From Pseudomonas khavaziana (GTDB lineage Bacteria; Pseudomonadota; Gammaproteobacteria; Pseudomonadales; Pseudomonadaceae): DNA of 64,000 nt. The stretch is taken from positions 124,001-188,000 of the forward strand of contig NZ_JAHSTT010000010.1 in NCBI RefSeq assembly GCF_019145205.1. Reading direction: 5' to 3'. The notes beneath the pieces were generated by a model that saw only the letters and a list, made by a program, of their open reading frames with translations, was not told where the DNA came from and searched no databases. Positions 1 through 7,684 of the stretch are shown here, in pieces. A program made the position numbers and the translations under genes. Every line of letters starts with the position of its first letter. The first letter of the stretch is position 1.

Positions 1-972
1 TTTGGCATGGCGCGATTGCGTGGCAAGGGTTACGCGCCTGTGGATGAGCCCCACGAGCTGTTGGGCGATAGCCGCCCCATTCGCGAACTGCGCAAATTGT
101 TGGCCAAGTTGGCCCCCACTGAATCCCCTGTGTTGATCCGCGGCGACAGCGGCACCGGTAAAGAGCTGGTAGCCAAGACCTTGCACCGCCAATCCCAACG
201 GCACGCCAAACCCTTCGTGGCGATCAATTGCGGCGCCATCCCTGAACACCTGATCCAATCCGAACTGTTCGGCCACGAAAAAGGTGCGTTCACCGGCGCT
301 CATCAGCGCAAGGTGGGGCGCATTGAGGCCGCCAACGGTGGCACGCTGTTCCTGGATGAAATCGGTGACCTACCGTTGGAGCTGCAAGCCAACCTTTTGC
401 GTTTCCTGCAGGAAAAACACATTGAGCGCGTCGGTGGCAGTCAGCCGATCCCGGTGGATGTGCGGGTGCTTGCCGCGACCCATGTCAATCTTGAAGCTGC
501 GGTGGAAACGGGCGCCTTTCGCGAAGACCTGTATTACCGCCTGAATGTCCTGCAAGTGGTCACCGCGCCTTTGCGCGAGCGCCATGGCGACGTGGCGATG
601 CTGGCCAACCACTTTTCGCGTTTCTACAGTCGGGAAACCGGCCGGCGCCCGCGCAGTTTCAGCGAGCACGCGCTGGTGGCGATGGGGCAACACCCTTGGC
701 CGGGCAATGTGCGCGAACTGGCCAACCGCGTGCGCCGCGGCCTGGTGTTGGCAGAAGGCCGCCAGATTGAAGCCGTGGATCTGGGGTTGCAAAGCCAGCA
801 GGCCCTTTCGGCGCCGATGGCGACACTTGAAGATTACAAGCACCGCGCCGAGCGCCAGGCGCTGTGCGATGTGCTCGACCGGCACAGCGACAACCTGAGT
901 GTCGCCGCCCGTGTGCTGGGCATTTCCCGGCCGACGTTCTACCGGTTGCTGCACAAACACCAGATTCGCTAG
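1..972 (+). CDS. sigma-54 dependent transcriptional activator (5' end outside window)
   Basis: This is a bacterial enhancer-binding protein that remodels sigma-54 RNA polymerase. The visible 321 residues hold an AAA+ domain with Walker A GDSGTGKE, the sigma-54 contact loop GAFTGA and Walker B LFLDEIGD, then a C-terminal Fis-type helix-turn-helix around SVAARVLGISRPTFYRLL. The frame stays open to base 1, so the ATG at 7 is probably not the true start and an N-terminal domain may lie upstream. The gene converges on the fap operon, whose promoter region has a sigma-54 type GG-N10-GC element and palindromic enhancer-like sites. It is therefore the likely fap activator; this link is inferred from position and promoter type. 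Confidence 0.9.
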   Translation, partial: FGMARLRGKGYAPVDEPHELLGDSRPIRELRKLLAKLAPTESPVLIRGDSGTGKELVAKTLHRQSQRHAKPFVAINCGAIPEHLIQSELFGHEKGAFTGAHQRKVGRIEAANGGTLFLDEIGDLPLELQANLLRFLQEKHIERVGGSQPIPVDVRVLAATHVNLEAAVETGAFREDLYYRLNVLQVVTAPLRERHGDVAMLANHFSRFYSRETGRRPRSFSEHALVAMGQHPWPGNVRELANRVRRGLVLAEGRQIEAVDLGLQSQQALSAPMATLEDYKHRAERQALCDVLDRHSDNLSVAARVLGISRPTFYRLLHKHQIR

Positions 973-975
973 GGC

Positions 976-1200
976 GGGTTGTGGAAGGGCTCGCTCCCGA
1001 TGGAGGTGTGTCAGCTATAGATAAGTGAATGACACACTGCTATCGGGAGCAAGCCCCCTCCCACATTTTGATATGTGTCAGTCTGCTGGGTTTGGTAGTT
1101 GCGAGCCGCCGCAAAGGTTCGGAAGTCTGGCGCGCAAGTGTTCAACTGAAGGAATGTTGCCCAAATGTGGGAGGGGGCTTGCTCCCGATAGCAGTGTGTC
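976..1200. repeat. REP palindrome cluster (BIME-like)
   Basis: Three copies of the fluorescens-group REP unit lie between two convergent genes. Bases 1031-1068 and 1163-1200 are perfect 38-bp reverse complements, with core GTGGGAGGGGGCTTGCTCCC. A degenerate third copy lies at about 976-1013. The inverted pair could fold in mRNA and protect or end the transcripts of the activator gene and fapF. REP units of this type are mobilised by RAYT transposases; none is in the window. Confidence 0.85.
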
Positions 1201-1241
1201 AGTCACTTACCTGCAGCTGAGCCACCGCTATCGGGGTGTAG

Positions 1242-2540
1242 TCAGAAGTAATACGGAAATTTCAGGCTGAACGTAAAGTCCGGTGCATCATCGGTCATGC
1301 CGATCGCCAGGTTCGGCACGATGGTCAGGTTATCCGAGGCGGCAATGGTCATGCCCACGTTGAAATAGCCCGCATTGGCATCGCTGGAGACCACCGATTG
1401 CCAGTCGCCGCCGTCCGGCTTGAGCTTGCTCTTGCGCTGCACCAGGTCGGAGACCGAGAACGACATGCTCATCTTTTCGTTGAGCGCGAAGGCCACGCCG
1501 ACACCGAACTGGAAACTGTCGCCCAGGCGCACCTTGCCTCCGACCTTTTGATTGATGTCACTGCTGATGTCATCGAACGAGTCTTCAAAATTGTGGGTAT
1601 ACGACAGTGAACCAAACAGCACCGCCGGGTCGAAGGTCTTGACCAGGGAAATGCCCGGTGTGACCGACCAGACCCCGTTGCCCGTCGGCAGGCTTTCCGG
1701 CAGATAGAGGTTGTCGTTATTGGGTTGCCTGACCAGCTTGATGCCGAAAGGCTCTTTACCCGTGGGCGCCTTGACCCGTACAGACACCACCGCATCCGGC
1801 ATGGTCGGGGTTTCGTCGAGAAACTTGTAGGCCACGCCAAAGTTGACATCGCCAATGGTTGGGTCGCGGGTCACCGAGCCTTCCGAGGTGGCGGTGGCAT
1901 CGTTGCCGGCGCCGGCCGACTGGTAGGTCGAGTCGCGGTACACCACCGGTACGTTCAGGTCGAACTGCCAACGGTTGTCGACGTTGTAGCGCCCGGTGAG
2001 GTCCAGGGTCCAGCTGTCGGACTTGATCCGGTCCAGGTTGATGTTGCCGAGGAAGATCGAGTCCAGTGCGAGGAAGCCATTGAGGGTCAATTGGCGCGCG
2101 TCATAACGGGCATAGGTGATGCCGGTTTCAACGCTGAACTTGCCGTTGCCGAAGAAGCCGCTGGCTTCGTTGTAGAGGTTGCTCACACTTTGCGCGGGGG
2201 CCGAGTCGTCCTTGAGGGACTGGCCGTAGGAACTGCCTGCACCACCTGAGGCGGCTGCGGCTCCAGCCCCCGAGGCCGCGACAGCGTTACCGCCATTCTT
2301 GAAGTCGGCAGGTGATTTGGCCAGGCGCCTGGGGGCGGGCGTCGCCGGTTGATCCTCGACTTGGCGCACACGTTGCTCCAGAACCGCCAAGGCTTTTTGC
2401 TGCACGTCATAACGTTGCTTGAGTTCCAGGAGTTCCTTCTTCAGGGTTTCGATGTCGGCGTCTGGCGCGGCATACAACAGGGATGCGGGCAAGAGCGTAC
2501 TTAAACAAACCACCGCACGTAGCGATAACGATCGATGCAT
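1242..2540 (-). CDS. fapF: FapF, outer-membrane exporter of functional amyloid
   Basis: FapF is the outer-membrane beta-barrel pore that secretes Fap amyloid subunits. The 432-residue protein starts with a signal peptide ending near LLYAA, followed by a heptad-rich helix (about residues 30-62) that matches the N-terminal coiled coil of the trimeric FapF porin. A Gly/Ala/Ser-rich plug-like linker follows, then a long beta-rich barrel domain ending in aromatic residues (PYYF). It is the last gene of fapABCDEF, 50 bases after fapE, and the REP palindromes lie just downstream. Length and order match known fap operons. Confidence 0.95.
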   Translation of the reverse strand: MHRSLSLRAVVCLSTLLPASLLYAAPDADIETLKKELLELKQRYDVQQKALAVLEQRVRQVEDQPATPAPRRLAKSPADFKNGGNAVAASGAGAAAASGGAGSSYGQSLKDDSAPAQSVSNLYNEASGFFGNGKFSVETGITYARYDARQLTLNGFLALDSIFLGNINLDRIKSDSWTLDLTGRYNVDNRWQFDLNVPVVYRDSTYQSAGAGNDATATSEGSVTRDPTIGDVNFGVAYKFLDETPTMPDAVVSVRVKAPTGKEPFGIKLVRQPNNDNLYLPESLPTGNGVWSVTPGISLVKTFDPAVLFGSLSYTHNFEDSFDDISSDINQKVGGKVRLGDSFQFGVGVAFALNEKMSMSFSVSDLVQRKSKLKPDGGDWQSVVSSDANAGYFNVGMTIAASDNLTIVPNLAIGMTDDAPDFTFSLKFPYYF

Positions 2541-2590
2541 GAAATAAGCCGTCCTTTACTAATGCGTAAGTGTCGAAGGGTCAGCGTAGT

Positions 2591-3334
2591 TCAATAACCG
2601 AGCGTACGTAGGCCTTTGAGCTGATCCAAATTGCAATTCAACGCGGCGTTATTCAAGCCGTTATTGTTCATCACCACGTTGATCTGAGTGATATTTCTGA
2701 CAAGGTTGGTATTGCCGGTCAGCACCGTGCCCTGCAGCACGTTGCCGCCGCCGATCTGCTGCAGGCTACTGCCTTGGTTGTGGTTGGCCTGGATCGCCAT
2801 CTGCACGCCGCCATTGTTGGCCGATACGCTGACGCGGCCCGCTGCGCTGTCACCGCTCACGGTACCGCCGGCCATCAGCACCTGCCCGGATTGGAGGTTG
2901 TCGGCGGGGGCACCGCCGTTCTCGACATTGATGCCGACATTGTTGTAGGCGGTGTTGCCATCGCCGGCCGTGCGCACACTTTGGGTCACGCCCTGGCCGC
3001 TGCCCAGGCCCGCCCCGCCGATCACGTTGCCGGTGCCGGAGGTTGGAGGCGTGCCGGTGCCGGCCGAACCGGTGGTTTGCACATAGAACTGCGGGGTGAT
3101 AGTAGTCTTGTCGATCTGCATGTTCGCCGTGCCGGTGATACTGTCACCGACGGCATTGGTCCAGGTGCTGCTCATGACGATGCCGAAGCTGATGATGCGC
3201 CCCGGCATCACATAGCGGCCACGCAGCTCGGCCATTTCTGCGTCCTTGAGTTCGATGGGCTTGAACCCCGATGACGCATAAGCGGGCATTGAGGCTGCCA
3301 CGCACAACAGCGTCAGCCAACGGCGAGTATTCAT
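2591..3334 (-). CDS. fapE: FapE, secreted minor component of Fap fibrils
   Basis: The 247-residue protein has a signal peptide (cleavage after about MPAYA). A long Gly/Asn/Thr-rich region follows, with low-complexity stretches such as SAGTGTPPTSGTGN and asparagine-rich segments near the C-terminus (INVVMNNNGLNNAALNC). In known fap systems FapE is exported and found as a minor part of mature fibrils. It lies between fapD and fapF on the same strand, which supports the assignment. Confidence 0.92.
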   Translation of the reverse strand: MNTRRWLTLLCVAASMPAYASSGFKPIELKDAEMAELRGRYVMPGRIISFGIVMSSTWTNAVGDSITGTANMQIDKTTITPQFYVQTTGSAGTGTPPTSGTGNVIGGAGLGSGQGVTQSVRTAGDGNTAYNNVGINVENGGAPADNLQSGQVLMAGGTVSGDSAAGRVSVSANNGGVQMAIQANHNQGSSLQQIGGGNVLQGTVLTGNTNLVRNITQINVVMNNNGLNNAALNCNLDQLKGLRTLGY

Positions 3335-3371
3335 CTGTGGCTCCTGGGGCGTCCTGCCCCTTATTGCGCTT

Positions 3372-4052
3372 CTAGAAGAAGTCGCTCTGGATAAAACCGA
3401 AATCCATCAGCTCTGCATCGCCCACCGGCTTGAACTCATTCATCTGGCTCTTGGCGGTCAGCGGCATGGGCGGATCGAGCAAGACATTGGCCTTGTCGTA
3501 ACCCTCACCCAGTACGGCGAAAACAATGCCATTCCAGCCTTTGACGAAATCGTCACGGGAATAGCGCTTGTGGCCCAGTACCGGGTCGCCGATATACACC
3601 CAGTCCTTGTCGGCCCGCTGCATCACCACGAAGTGCTTGTAGCCACGGATTTCCAGCAGCACCACCACCGGGATCTTCACGGTCAGCAAGGTATCCGGCG
3701 CGATCTTGTAGCCGCGGGCACGCATGCCGATGCTTTCGAGGTAGCGCTTCATGTCCAGCATGGAAAAGCCCTGGGTGCGCACCAGATCCTGGTCGGCGGT
3801 CACCAGCATCCCTTTGATGATGTGGTCTTCGTCGACGTCCAGCCAATAGGCCTGGCGCAGAATGGTGGCGAGCGCTGCCGCACCGCAGCTGAAATCGGTT
3901 TTCTGTTCCACCAGGTTGGCGAAGCGGCGCTCGCGGATGCTCTCGACCTTTTTGTAGATCACCGCGCCGCCGGGCATGGCGGAGATCGCCATGGTGCCTG
4001 CCCAGGTCGTGCCGGTGAGCAACATCAGGAGGGTGAAGGTCGCAAGGCGCAT
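3372..4052 (-). CDS. fapD: FapD, C39-family cysteine peptidase of the fap operon
   Basis: FapD is a periplasmic C39-like cysteine peptidase needed for Fap secretion. The ATG at 4052 (MRLATFTLL) gives a clean signal peptide and has AGGTGA upstream; a longer reading frame to 4190 would overlap fapC and is rejected. The 226-residue product shows the papain-like residues: Cys in DFSCGAAALATIL, His in KHFVVMQR and Asp in YIGDPVLG. A hairpin just upstream separates it from fapC and may lower its expression relative to the structural subunits. Confidence 0.93.
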   Translation of the reverse strand: MRLATFTLLMLLTGTTWAGTMAISAMPGGAVIYKKVESIRERRFANLVEQKTDFSCGAAALATILRQAYWLDVDEDHIIKGMLVTADQDLVRTQGFSMLDMKRYLESIGMRARGYKIAPDTLLTVKIPVVVLLEIRGYKHFVVMQRADKDWVYIGDPVLGHKRYSRDDFVKGWNGIVFAVLGEGYDKANVLLDPPMPLTAKSQMNEFKPVGDAELMDFGFIQSDFF

Positions 4053-4086
4053 GATCGATTCACCTGCTGGACACTGGAATAAGAAA

Positions 4087-4106
4087 GGGCCTTGTTGCCA
4101 AGGCCC
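4087..4106 (-). terminator. Hairpin attenuator between fapC and fapD
   Basis: On the minus strand a perfect 8-bp stem (GGGCCTTG / CAAGGCCC) with a GCAA loop lies 8 bases after the fapC stop codon and is followed by TTTCTTATT. This looks like an intrinsic terminator inside the operon. It would let most transcripts end after the amyloid subunit genes fapABC and lower fapDEF expression. The U-tract is imperfect, so partial read-through is expected. Confidence 0.7.
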
Positions 4107-4113
4107 CGTTGGA

Positions 4114-4851
4114 TCAGAAGCGCACGCTGCTGCTGCAGACGCTGCAACCCTGGCCGATCGACAGGCTGTTGCTGCCTTGGTTGCCTGCACCGGATTGCAG
4201 GTTGACGCCTACGTTGCCGGAGTTGCGGTTAACCGAGTTGTCGAGGCTTGCGTTGTTCGACACGTATTGCGGCTTGCCACCATAACCATGGCTGCTGGCG
4301 GCCGCATTGAGGTAGCTGTTGTTAAGCGAGTTTTGCTCGGTGTTGGAGGCCGCTGCGATGTTCTTGCCATCGGCAGTAGTGATTGCCAGGTTGTTTTTAC
4401 CTTGGTTGCCTTGCCCGGCTTGGCCGTTGTAACCCACGTTGCCGGAGTTACCAGTGATGGACCCGTCAAGAGAGGCGTTGTTTTGCGTGCCTTTGTTGAC
4501 GAAGTTATTACCTGAACTGCCTTGATCAACATCGATCACCGCAAACACAGTGGCAAAGTCACCTTTTGCACTGGAAATGGCACCGGCATTGTCGGCTTGG
4601 TTACCGGATCCCGATTGCCCGTTGACGCCGACGTTACCGCTGTTGTTGTTGAGCGAATTATCGGCCGAGGCGTTGTTTTCGGTGTTGGTGTCGTCGAATT
4701 TGTTGTGTTCACTTTTTTGTACGTCAGTGACGACAGCGGCAACAGTACCGGTGGGTTGAGGGGTTGGATGCCAGCCACCCGCTTGAGCAGCAGCAGCCAT
4801 GAGCGCGGCGAGAGCAAAGACCAGTGGTTTGAGCGCCATTTGAGGTTTCAT
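4114..4851 (-). CDS. fapC: FapC, major functional amyloid subunit
   Basis: FapC is the main fibril subunit in Pseudomonas biofilm amyloid. The 245-residue protein has a signal peptide (cleavage after about AAAQA) and three imperfect repeats at roughly residues 59-88, 124-153 and 199-228. Each repeat follows NNAS-x-D-x-S and NSGNVG-x-N-x-Q-[SA]-G-x-GNQ. Linkers separate the repeats. The C-terminus carries the conserved CxxC (C236, C239). The repeat plan and the CxxC identify the protein. It lies between fapB and the internal hairpin. Confidence 0.96.
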   Translation of the reverse strand: MKPQMALKPLVFALAALMAAAAQAGGWHPTPQPTGTVAAVVTDVQKSEHNKFDDTNTENNASADNSLNNNSGNVGVNGQSGSGNQADNAGAISSAKGDFATVFAVIDVDQGSSGNNFVNKGTQNNASLDGSITGNSGNVGYNGQAGQGNQGKNNLAITTADGKNIAAASNTEQNSLNNSYLNAAASSHGYGGKPQYVSNNASLDNSVNRNSGNVGVNLQSGAGNQGSNSLSIGQGCSVCSSSVRF

Positions 4852-4919
4852 GGTGTTTCTCCTTGCTTCTGATTAGTTGGTTAAGTGTTGGTACGGCCTA
4901 ACGAACGTCTATCAAGCGG

Positions 4920-5474
4920 TCACTTGATAGTGATGCCCAGGGTGTTAGCCACTCGGTTCCCCACCCCGGCACTCTGGTTCACCTGAATCACACCTCGGCT
5001 GCCGGTGAAGGCCTGGTCGCTGGTAACGACCTGGCGGCTGCCAGTGGTGGGGGTGAGCCCTGAGTCAGTTGCCAGCGTCGTCGTGTTCTGTTGCAACAGG
5101 ACGCTGTCATCGATGCTTTGCGGGCCAGGGTTGAGGCTGATCCGCACCGCGTTGATCGATTGGTTATTGGCCCCGGCCGACTGGTTGATGCCCAGTACAC
5201 CGTTGCCATTGGTAAAAGAAGTGCCCTGGATCACCGCCTTGGCGTTCAGGGCCGGGTCGACCTTGCCATTGAGGTTCTGGATGTCGACGGTGGTGGCCTG
5301 GCCATCGAGCGCAATGGCGCGGCTGTTGGACGTTTGTTGCTGGGTGCCGGCTGCCTGGTTGATCGACAACACACCTTCATACTGCTGGCCGCTGTTGTTG
5401 ATCACCGCGGTGTTGTCGGCCATGGCCGAGGCGCTGCCCAGCAGGGCACCTATCAGTAGGGCGCACTTCATCAC
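4920..5474 (-). CDS. fapB: FapB, amyloid nucleator / minor subunit
   Basis: FapB is the minor amyloid subunit proposed to nucleate FapC. The 184-residue protein has a signal peptide (about MMKCALLIGALLGSASAMA) and three repeats built around GVL-[SG]-INQ-[AS]-AG and the variant GVIQVNQSAG, which are the FapC repeat core in shorter form. Its ATG overlaps the fapA stop by 4 bases, so translation is probably coupled. Confidence 0.94.
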   Translation of the reverse strand: MMKCALLIGALLGSASAMADNTAVINNSGQQYEGVLSINQAAGTQQQTSNSRAIALDGQATTVDIQNLNGKVDPALNAKAVIQGTSFTNGNGVLGINQSAGANNQSINAVRISLNPGPQSIDDSVLLQQNTTTLATDSGLTPTTGSRQVVTSDQAFTGSRGVIQVNQSAGVGNRVANTLGITIK

Positions 5475-5923
5475 TTGCCCCCCATCATGCTGCCGAGGTT
5501 ATTCAAAGGCGCCATGCCGCGCTGGATCGAGTCGCTGATCTGCCCGCCCATGCTGCTGCCCGCACCATGGCCGGCGGCTGCGCCAGTACCCAGTGTCGAC
5601 ATGCCGTGCTGTGTGGTGCCAAGGCCGGACAAACTGGCATTGGGCTGGATGGAGCGGGCGAGGCTTGCGCCGCTGCTGATACCGCCAATATCCGCGTCGC
5701 TGAGTTCGCCGGACAGGGCGTTGATAATCTCTTTGCTGGGGTTGGCGTTGGCGGTAGTGGGGTAGGGGTCGGGGCCGAAGGCCGGGCGGCCAACCATATG
5801 GCCCTGCACATTGCGGCCCGTGACGATAACGCCGTCACCCGCAAAGCTCGGAATACTGATACAGGCGCTGAGTACACAGCTGACCAGCAGTACGGTCATC
5901 GAACCTTGAGCAAGTGTGTTCAC
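5471..5923 (-). CDS. fapA: FapA, chaperone-like first gene of the fap operon
   Basis: FapA is a secreted or periplasmic protein that affects fibril composition in known fap systems. The start is GTG at 5923, with AAGGA 8 bases upstream. The 150-residue product has a hydrophobic N-terminal segment with a Cys in VLSACISIPSFAG, then a Gly/Ser/Met-rich C-terminal half. It is the first gene after the sigma-54 promoter. FapA sequences vary widely, so the assignment rests mainly on position, size and signal sequence. Confidence 0.88.
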   Translation of the reverse strand: MNTLAQGSMTVLLVSCVLSACISIPSFAGDGVIVTGRNVQGHMVGRPAFGPDPYPTTANANPSKEIINALSGELSDADIGGISSGASLARSIQPNASLSGLGTTQHGMSTLGTGAAAGHGAGSSMGGQISDSIQRGMAPLNNLGSMMGGK

Positions 5924-5976
5924 GGCGGCATTCCTTATGCTTCACGCTGACCCTAAACAGCGTTGTCAGGGAAAGA

Positions 5977-5990
5977 GCAGGAGCCGTGCC
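5977..5990 (-). promoter_or_regulatory. sigma-54 (-24/-12) promoter of fapABCDEF
   Basis: Minus-strand GGCACGGCTCCTGC matches the sigma-54 consensus TGGCACG-N4-TTGC with the invariant GG and GC ten bases apart. The predicted transcription start near 5965 leaves a leader of about 42 bases before the fapA GTG. A sigma-54 activator gene at the other end of the cluster and palindromes about 100-140 bases upstream support it. Confidence 0.8.
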
Positions 5991-6053
5991 GCTTTTGATT
6001 TTTTGTTGATTTACAGATGGTTATGTTTAAAGCCAGGCAAAGTGATGGCAATG

Positions 6054-6119
6054 CTGTTTCAACGTTGAAACAGTCCCCCGGCGCTTGAGACAGGCCCATC
6101 CTCACCTCGCACTGTCTCA
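6054..6119. promoter_or_regulatory. Candidate enhancer sites upstream of the fap promoter
   Basis: Bases 6054-6073 are a perfect 20-bp palindrome, CTGTTTCAACGTTGAAACAG. A second dyad, TGAGACAG (6086-6093) and CTGTCTCA (6112-6119), lies next to it. A related arrangement TGTTTCA/TGAGACT occurs at 6187-6203. The first two are centred roughly 100 and 140 bases upstream of the predicted fap start, the usual place for enhancer-binding-protein sites. They are likely targets of the Fis-type HTH protein encoded at the left edge; this is inference. Confidence 0.65.
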
Positions 6120-6237
6120 GCGATGTAACACCGCCCATGACAAATGGATGAAACCGCACAAAGCGGGCGATCCAGGGGCAGGAGGTGTTTCAAAACTGAG
6201 ACTGCGGGCGTGAGCGAACCCACTCCCGCATGGGGGC

Positions 6238-7233
6238 TCAGCCCTTGGGGGTTTTGCCTGGGATGGAATTGAGTACGGGGTTGCCGTCCTGGTTCTGGGT
6301 CAGGTAGACCGGCAGCACCTTGGGCAGGGAGGGAACGAGGTTGCTGACTTCGTTGATATTGTAGATACCGCCGATGCGGATCTTGCCGGTACCGGCGTCT
6401 GCCAGCATGACCGGCGTTTTCAGGTAACGGTTGATCAGCGGCAGCGCATCCGCCAGGGGCAGGTTGTCGAGCACCAGTTTGCCGTGGCGCCATGCCAGCG
6501 CGCTGTCATCAGGGCTGATGGCGGCGACTTGCGGTGTGTCGTCACCCTGGCGAAAGCTGGCCTGCATGCCTGGGCTCAGCGGTACACTGGCGTGCTCCGC
6601 GTCGCTGGAAACCTGCACCGAGCCTTCCAGCAATATCACCCGCACCTGTTCGTCGTATTCCCAGACGTTGAACTGGGTACCGGTTACCCGCACCAGGCCT
6701 TCGCCGGCCCGCACAATAAACGGGTGTTCGCGGTCGTGGGTCACTTTGAAGAACGCTTCGCCCTTTTTCAAGGTGACCCGGCGCTGGTCCTTGTAGTGGC
6801 TGTAGACCAATTCGGTGCCCAGGTTCAACTCCACTTGGCTGCCATCGCCGAGGGTGATTTTTTCCAGGCCATTGGTAGCTTCGAAATGTTCATAAGAACT
6901 GGGCAACCAACCGGCTTCCCAGCCGGTAAAGGCCGCAAGCGGCAATGCGGCAAGGCAGACGGCTGCGGCCACTGCGTAGTTGCGTAACCGGCTGCGTGGC
7001 TTGACGTGGGGCACCCTCGGGGCAGGTGGGGGGCGGGGCAGGTGATCGGCCACCTCCCAGATTTCCAGCATGGCCGCATATTCGAAGGCGTGCAGCGGAT
7101 GGGCATCGTGCCATTGGGTGAAGGCCTGACGTTCCTCCGCCGTGCAATCGGCAGCATGCAGGCGCATGCACCAATGCGCAGCGGCATCGGTGATCGCATC
7201 GTATTCGGCTTCTGGAACGGGCTTTTCGCTCAT
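6238..7233 (-). CDS. FecR-family anti-sigma factor / sigma regulator
   Basis: FecR-type proteins carry a cell-surface signal from a TonB-dependent receptor to an ECF sigma factor. The 331-residue product has a cytoplasmic N-terminal DUF4880-like domain (AAHWCMRLHAADCTAEERQAF, FTQWHDAHPLHAFEY), one membrane segment near residues 100-120, and a periplasmic FecR domain (ATNGLEKITLGDGSQVELN, FIVRAGEGLVRVTGTQFNVW). The C-terminal region resembles a secretin/TonB short N-terminal-like fold. No sigma factor or receptor gene lies beside it, so it is an orphan here. Confidence 0.88.
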   Translation of the reverse strand: MSEKPVPEAEYDAITDAAAHWCMRLHAADCTAEERQAFTQWHDAHPLHAFEYAAMLEIWEVADHLPRPPPAPRVPHVKPRSRLRNYAVAAAVCLAALPLAAFTGWEAGWLPSSYEHFEATNGLEKITLGDGSQVELNLGTELVYSHYKDQRRVTLKKGEAFFKVTHDREHPFIVRAGEGLVRVTGTQFNVWEYDEQVRVILLEGSVQVSSDAEHASVPLSPGMQASFRQGDDTPQVAAISPDDSALAWRHGKLVLDNLPLADALPLINRYLKTPVMLADAGTGKIRIGGIYNINEVSNLVPSLPKVLPVYLTQNQDGNPVLNSIPGKTPKG

Positions 7234-7385
7234 TGACTCATCCTGGTTTGCCGCATTCTAACCCCCCGAGGCAGGCGGCGAGAACCGCCATCATGGCGAT
7301 TGCACATCAATTGGAACTTATTCTTATTTGGTAATACCTAAAATATCAGGACAAGTGTCCGGCATTCCCACAATGGAGTACGAAT

Positions 7386-7655
7386 ATGTTGAAGAAAACC
7401 TTAGTCGCCCTGTGTGCAACCTCTGCGCTGCTCAGCGCCGGCGCCGCCCTGGCCGATAAGCCGGGCGCCGGCTGGATCCCTATCGAGAAGGCCATTGAAG
7501 TGGCGAAGACCAAGGCCGGATATATCGAGGTTTACTCGGCTGAAGCCGACAACGACGGTTACTGGGAAGTCAAAGGGCGCAAATCCGACGGCACTGTTTA
7601 TGAAGCCCGTATCGACGGCGCCTCCGGCAATGTCCTGCGCGACCAGAAAGACTGA
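7386..7655 (+). CDS. Small periplasmic PepSY-domain protein
   Basis: The 89-residue protein has a signal peptide (cleavage after GAALA) and one PepSY domain: IPIEKAIEVAKTKAGYIEVYSAEADNDGYWEVKGRKSDGTVYEARIDG, with the usual end GNVLRDQKD. PepSY proteins often inhibit peptidases or modulate envelope signalling. GGAG lies 10 bases before the ATG. It runs towards the large toxin gene and shares a terminator-like hairpin with it. Confidence 0.85.
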   Translation: MLKKTLVALCATSALLSAGAALADKPGAGWIPIEKAIEVAKTKAGYIEVYSAEADNDGYWEVKGRKSDGTVYEARIDGASGNVLRDQKD

Positions 7656-7665
7656 TTCGCCCGCT

Positions 7666-7684
7666 GGGGGCCGCTCAGGCCCCC
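7666..7684. terminator. GC hairpin between two convergent genes
   Basis: GGGGGCC, a 5-base loop and GGCCCCC form a perfect 7-bp stem between the PepSY gene and the minus-strand toxin gene, overlapping the toxin stop codon. It is placed to act on both transcripts, but neither side has a clear U-tract. Confidence 0.45.

Noticed and set aside
370..960. 196-codon minus-strand frame opposite the activator gene
   Set aside because: It is the shadow of the GC-rich activator coding sequence; it has no conserved motif or binding site.
3372..4190. Longer FapD reading frame starting at 4190
   Set aside because: It would overlap fapC by about 77 bases and hide the signal peptide. The ATG at 4052 has a binding site and a proper signal sequence.
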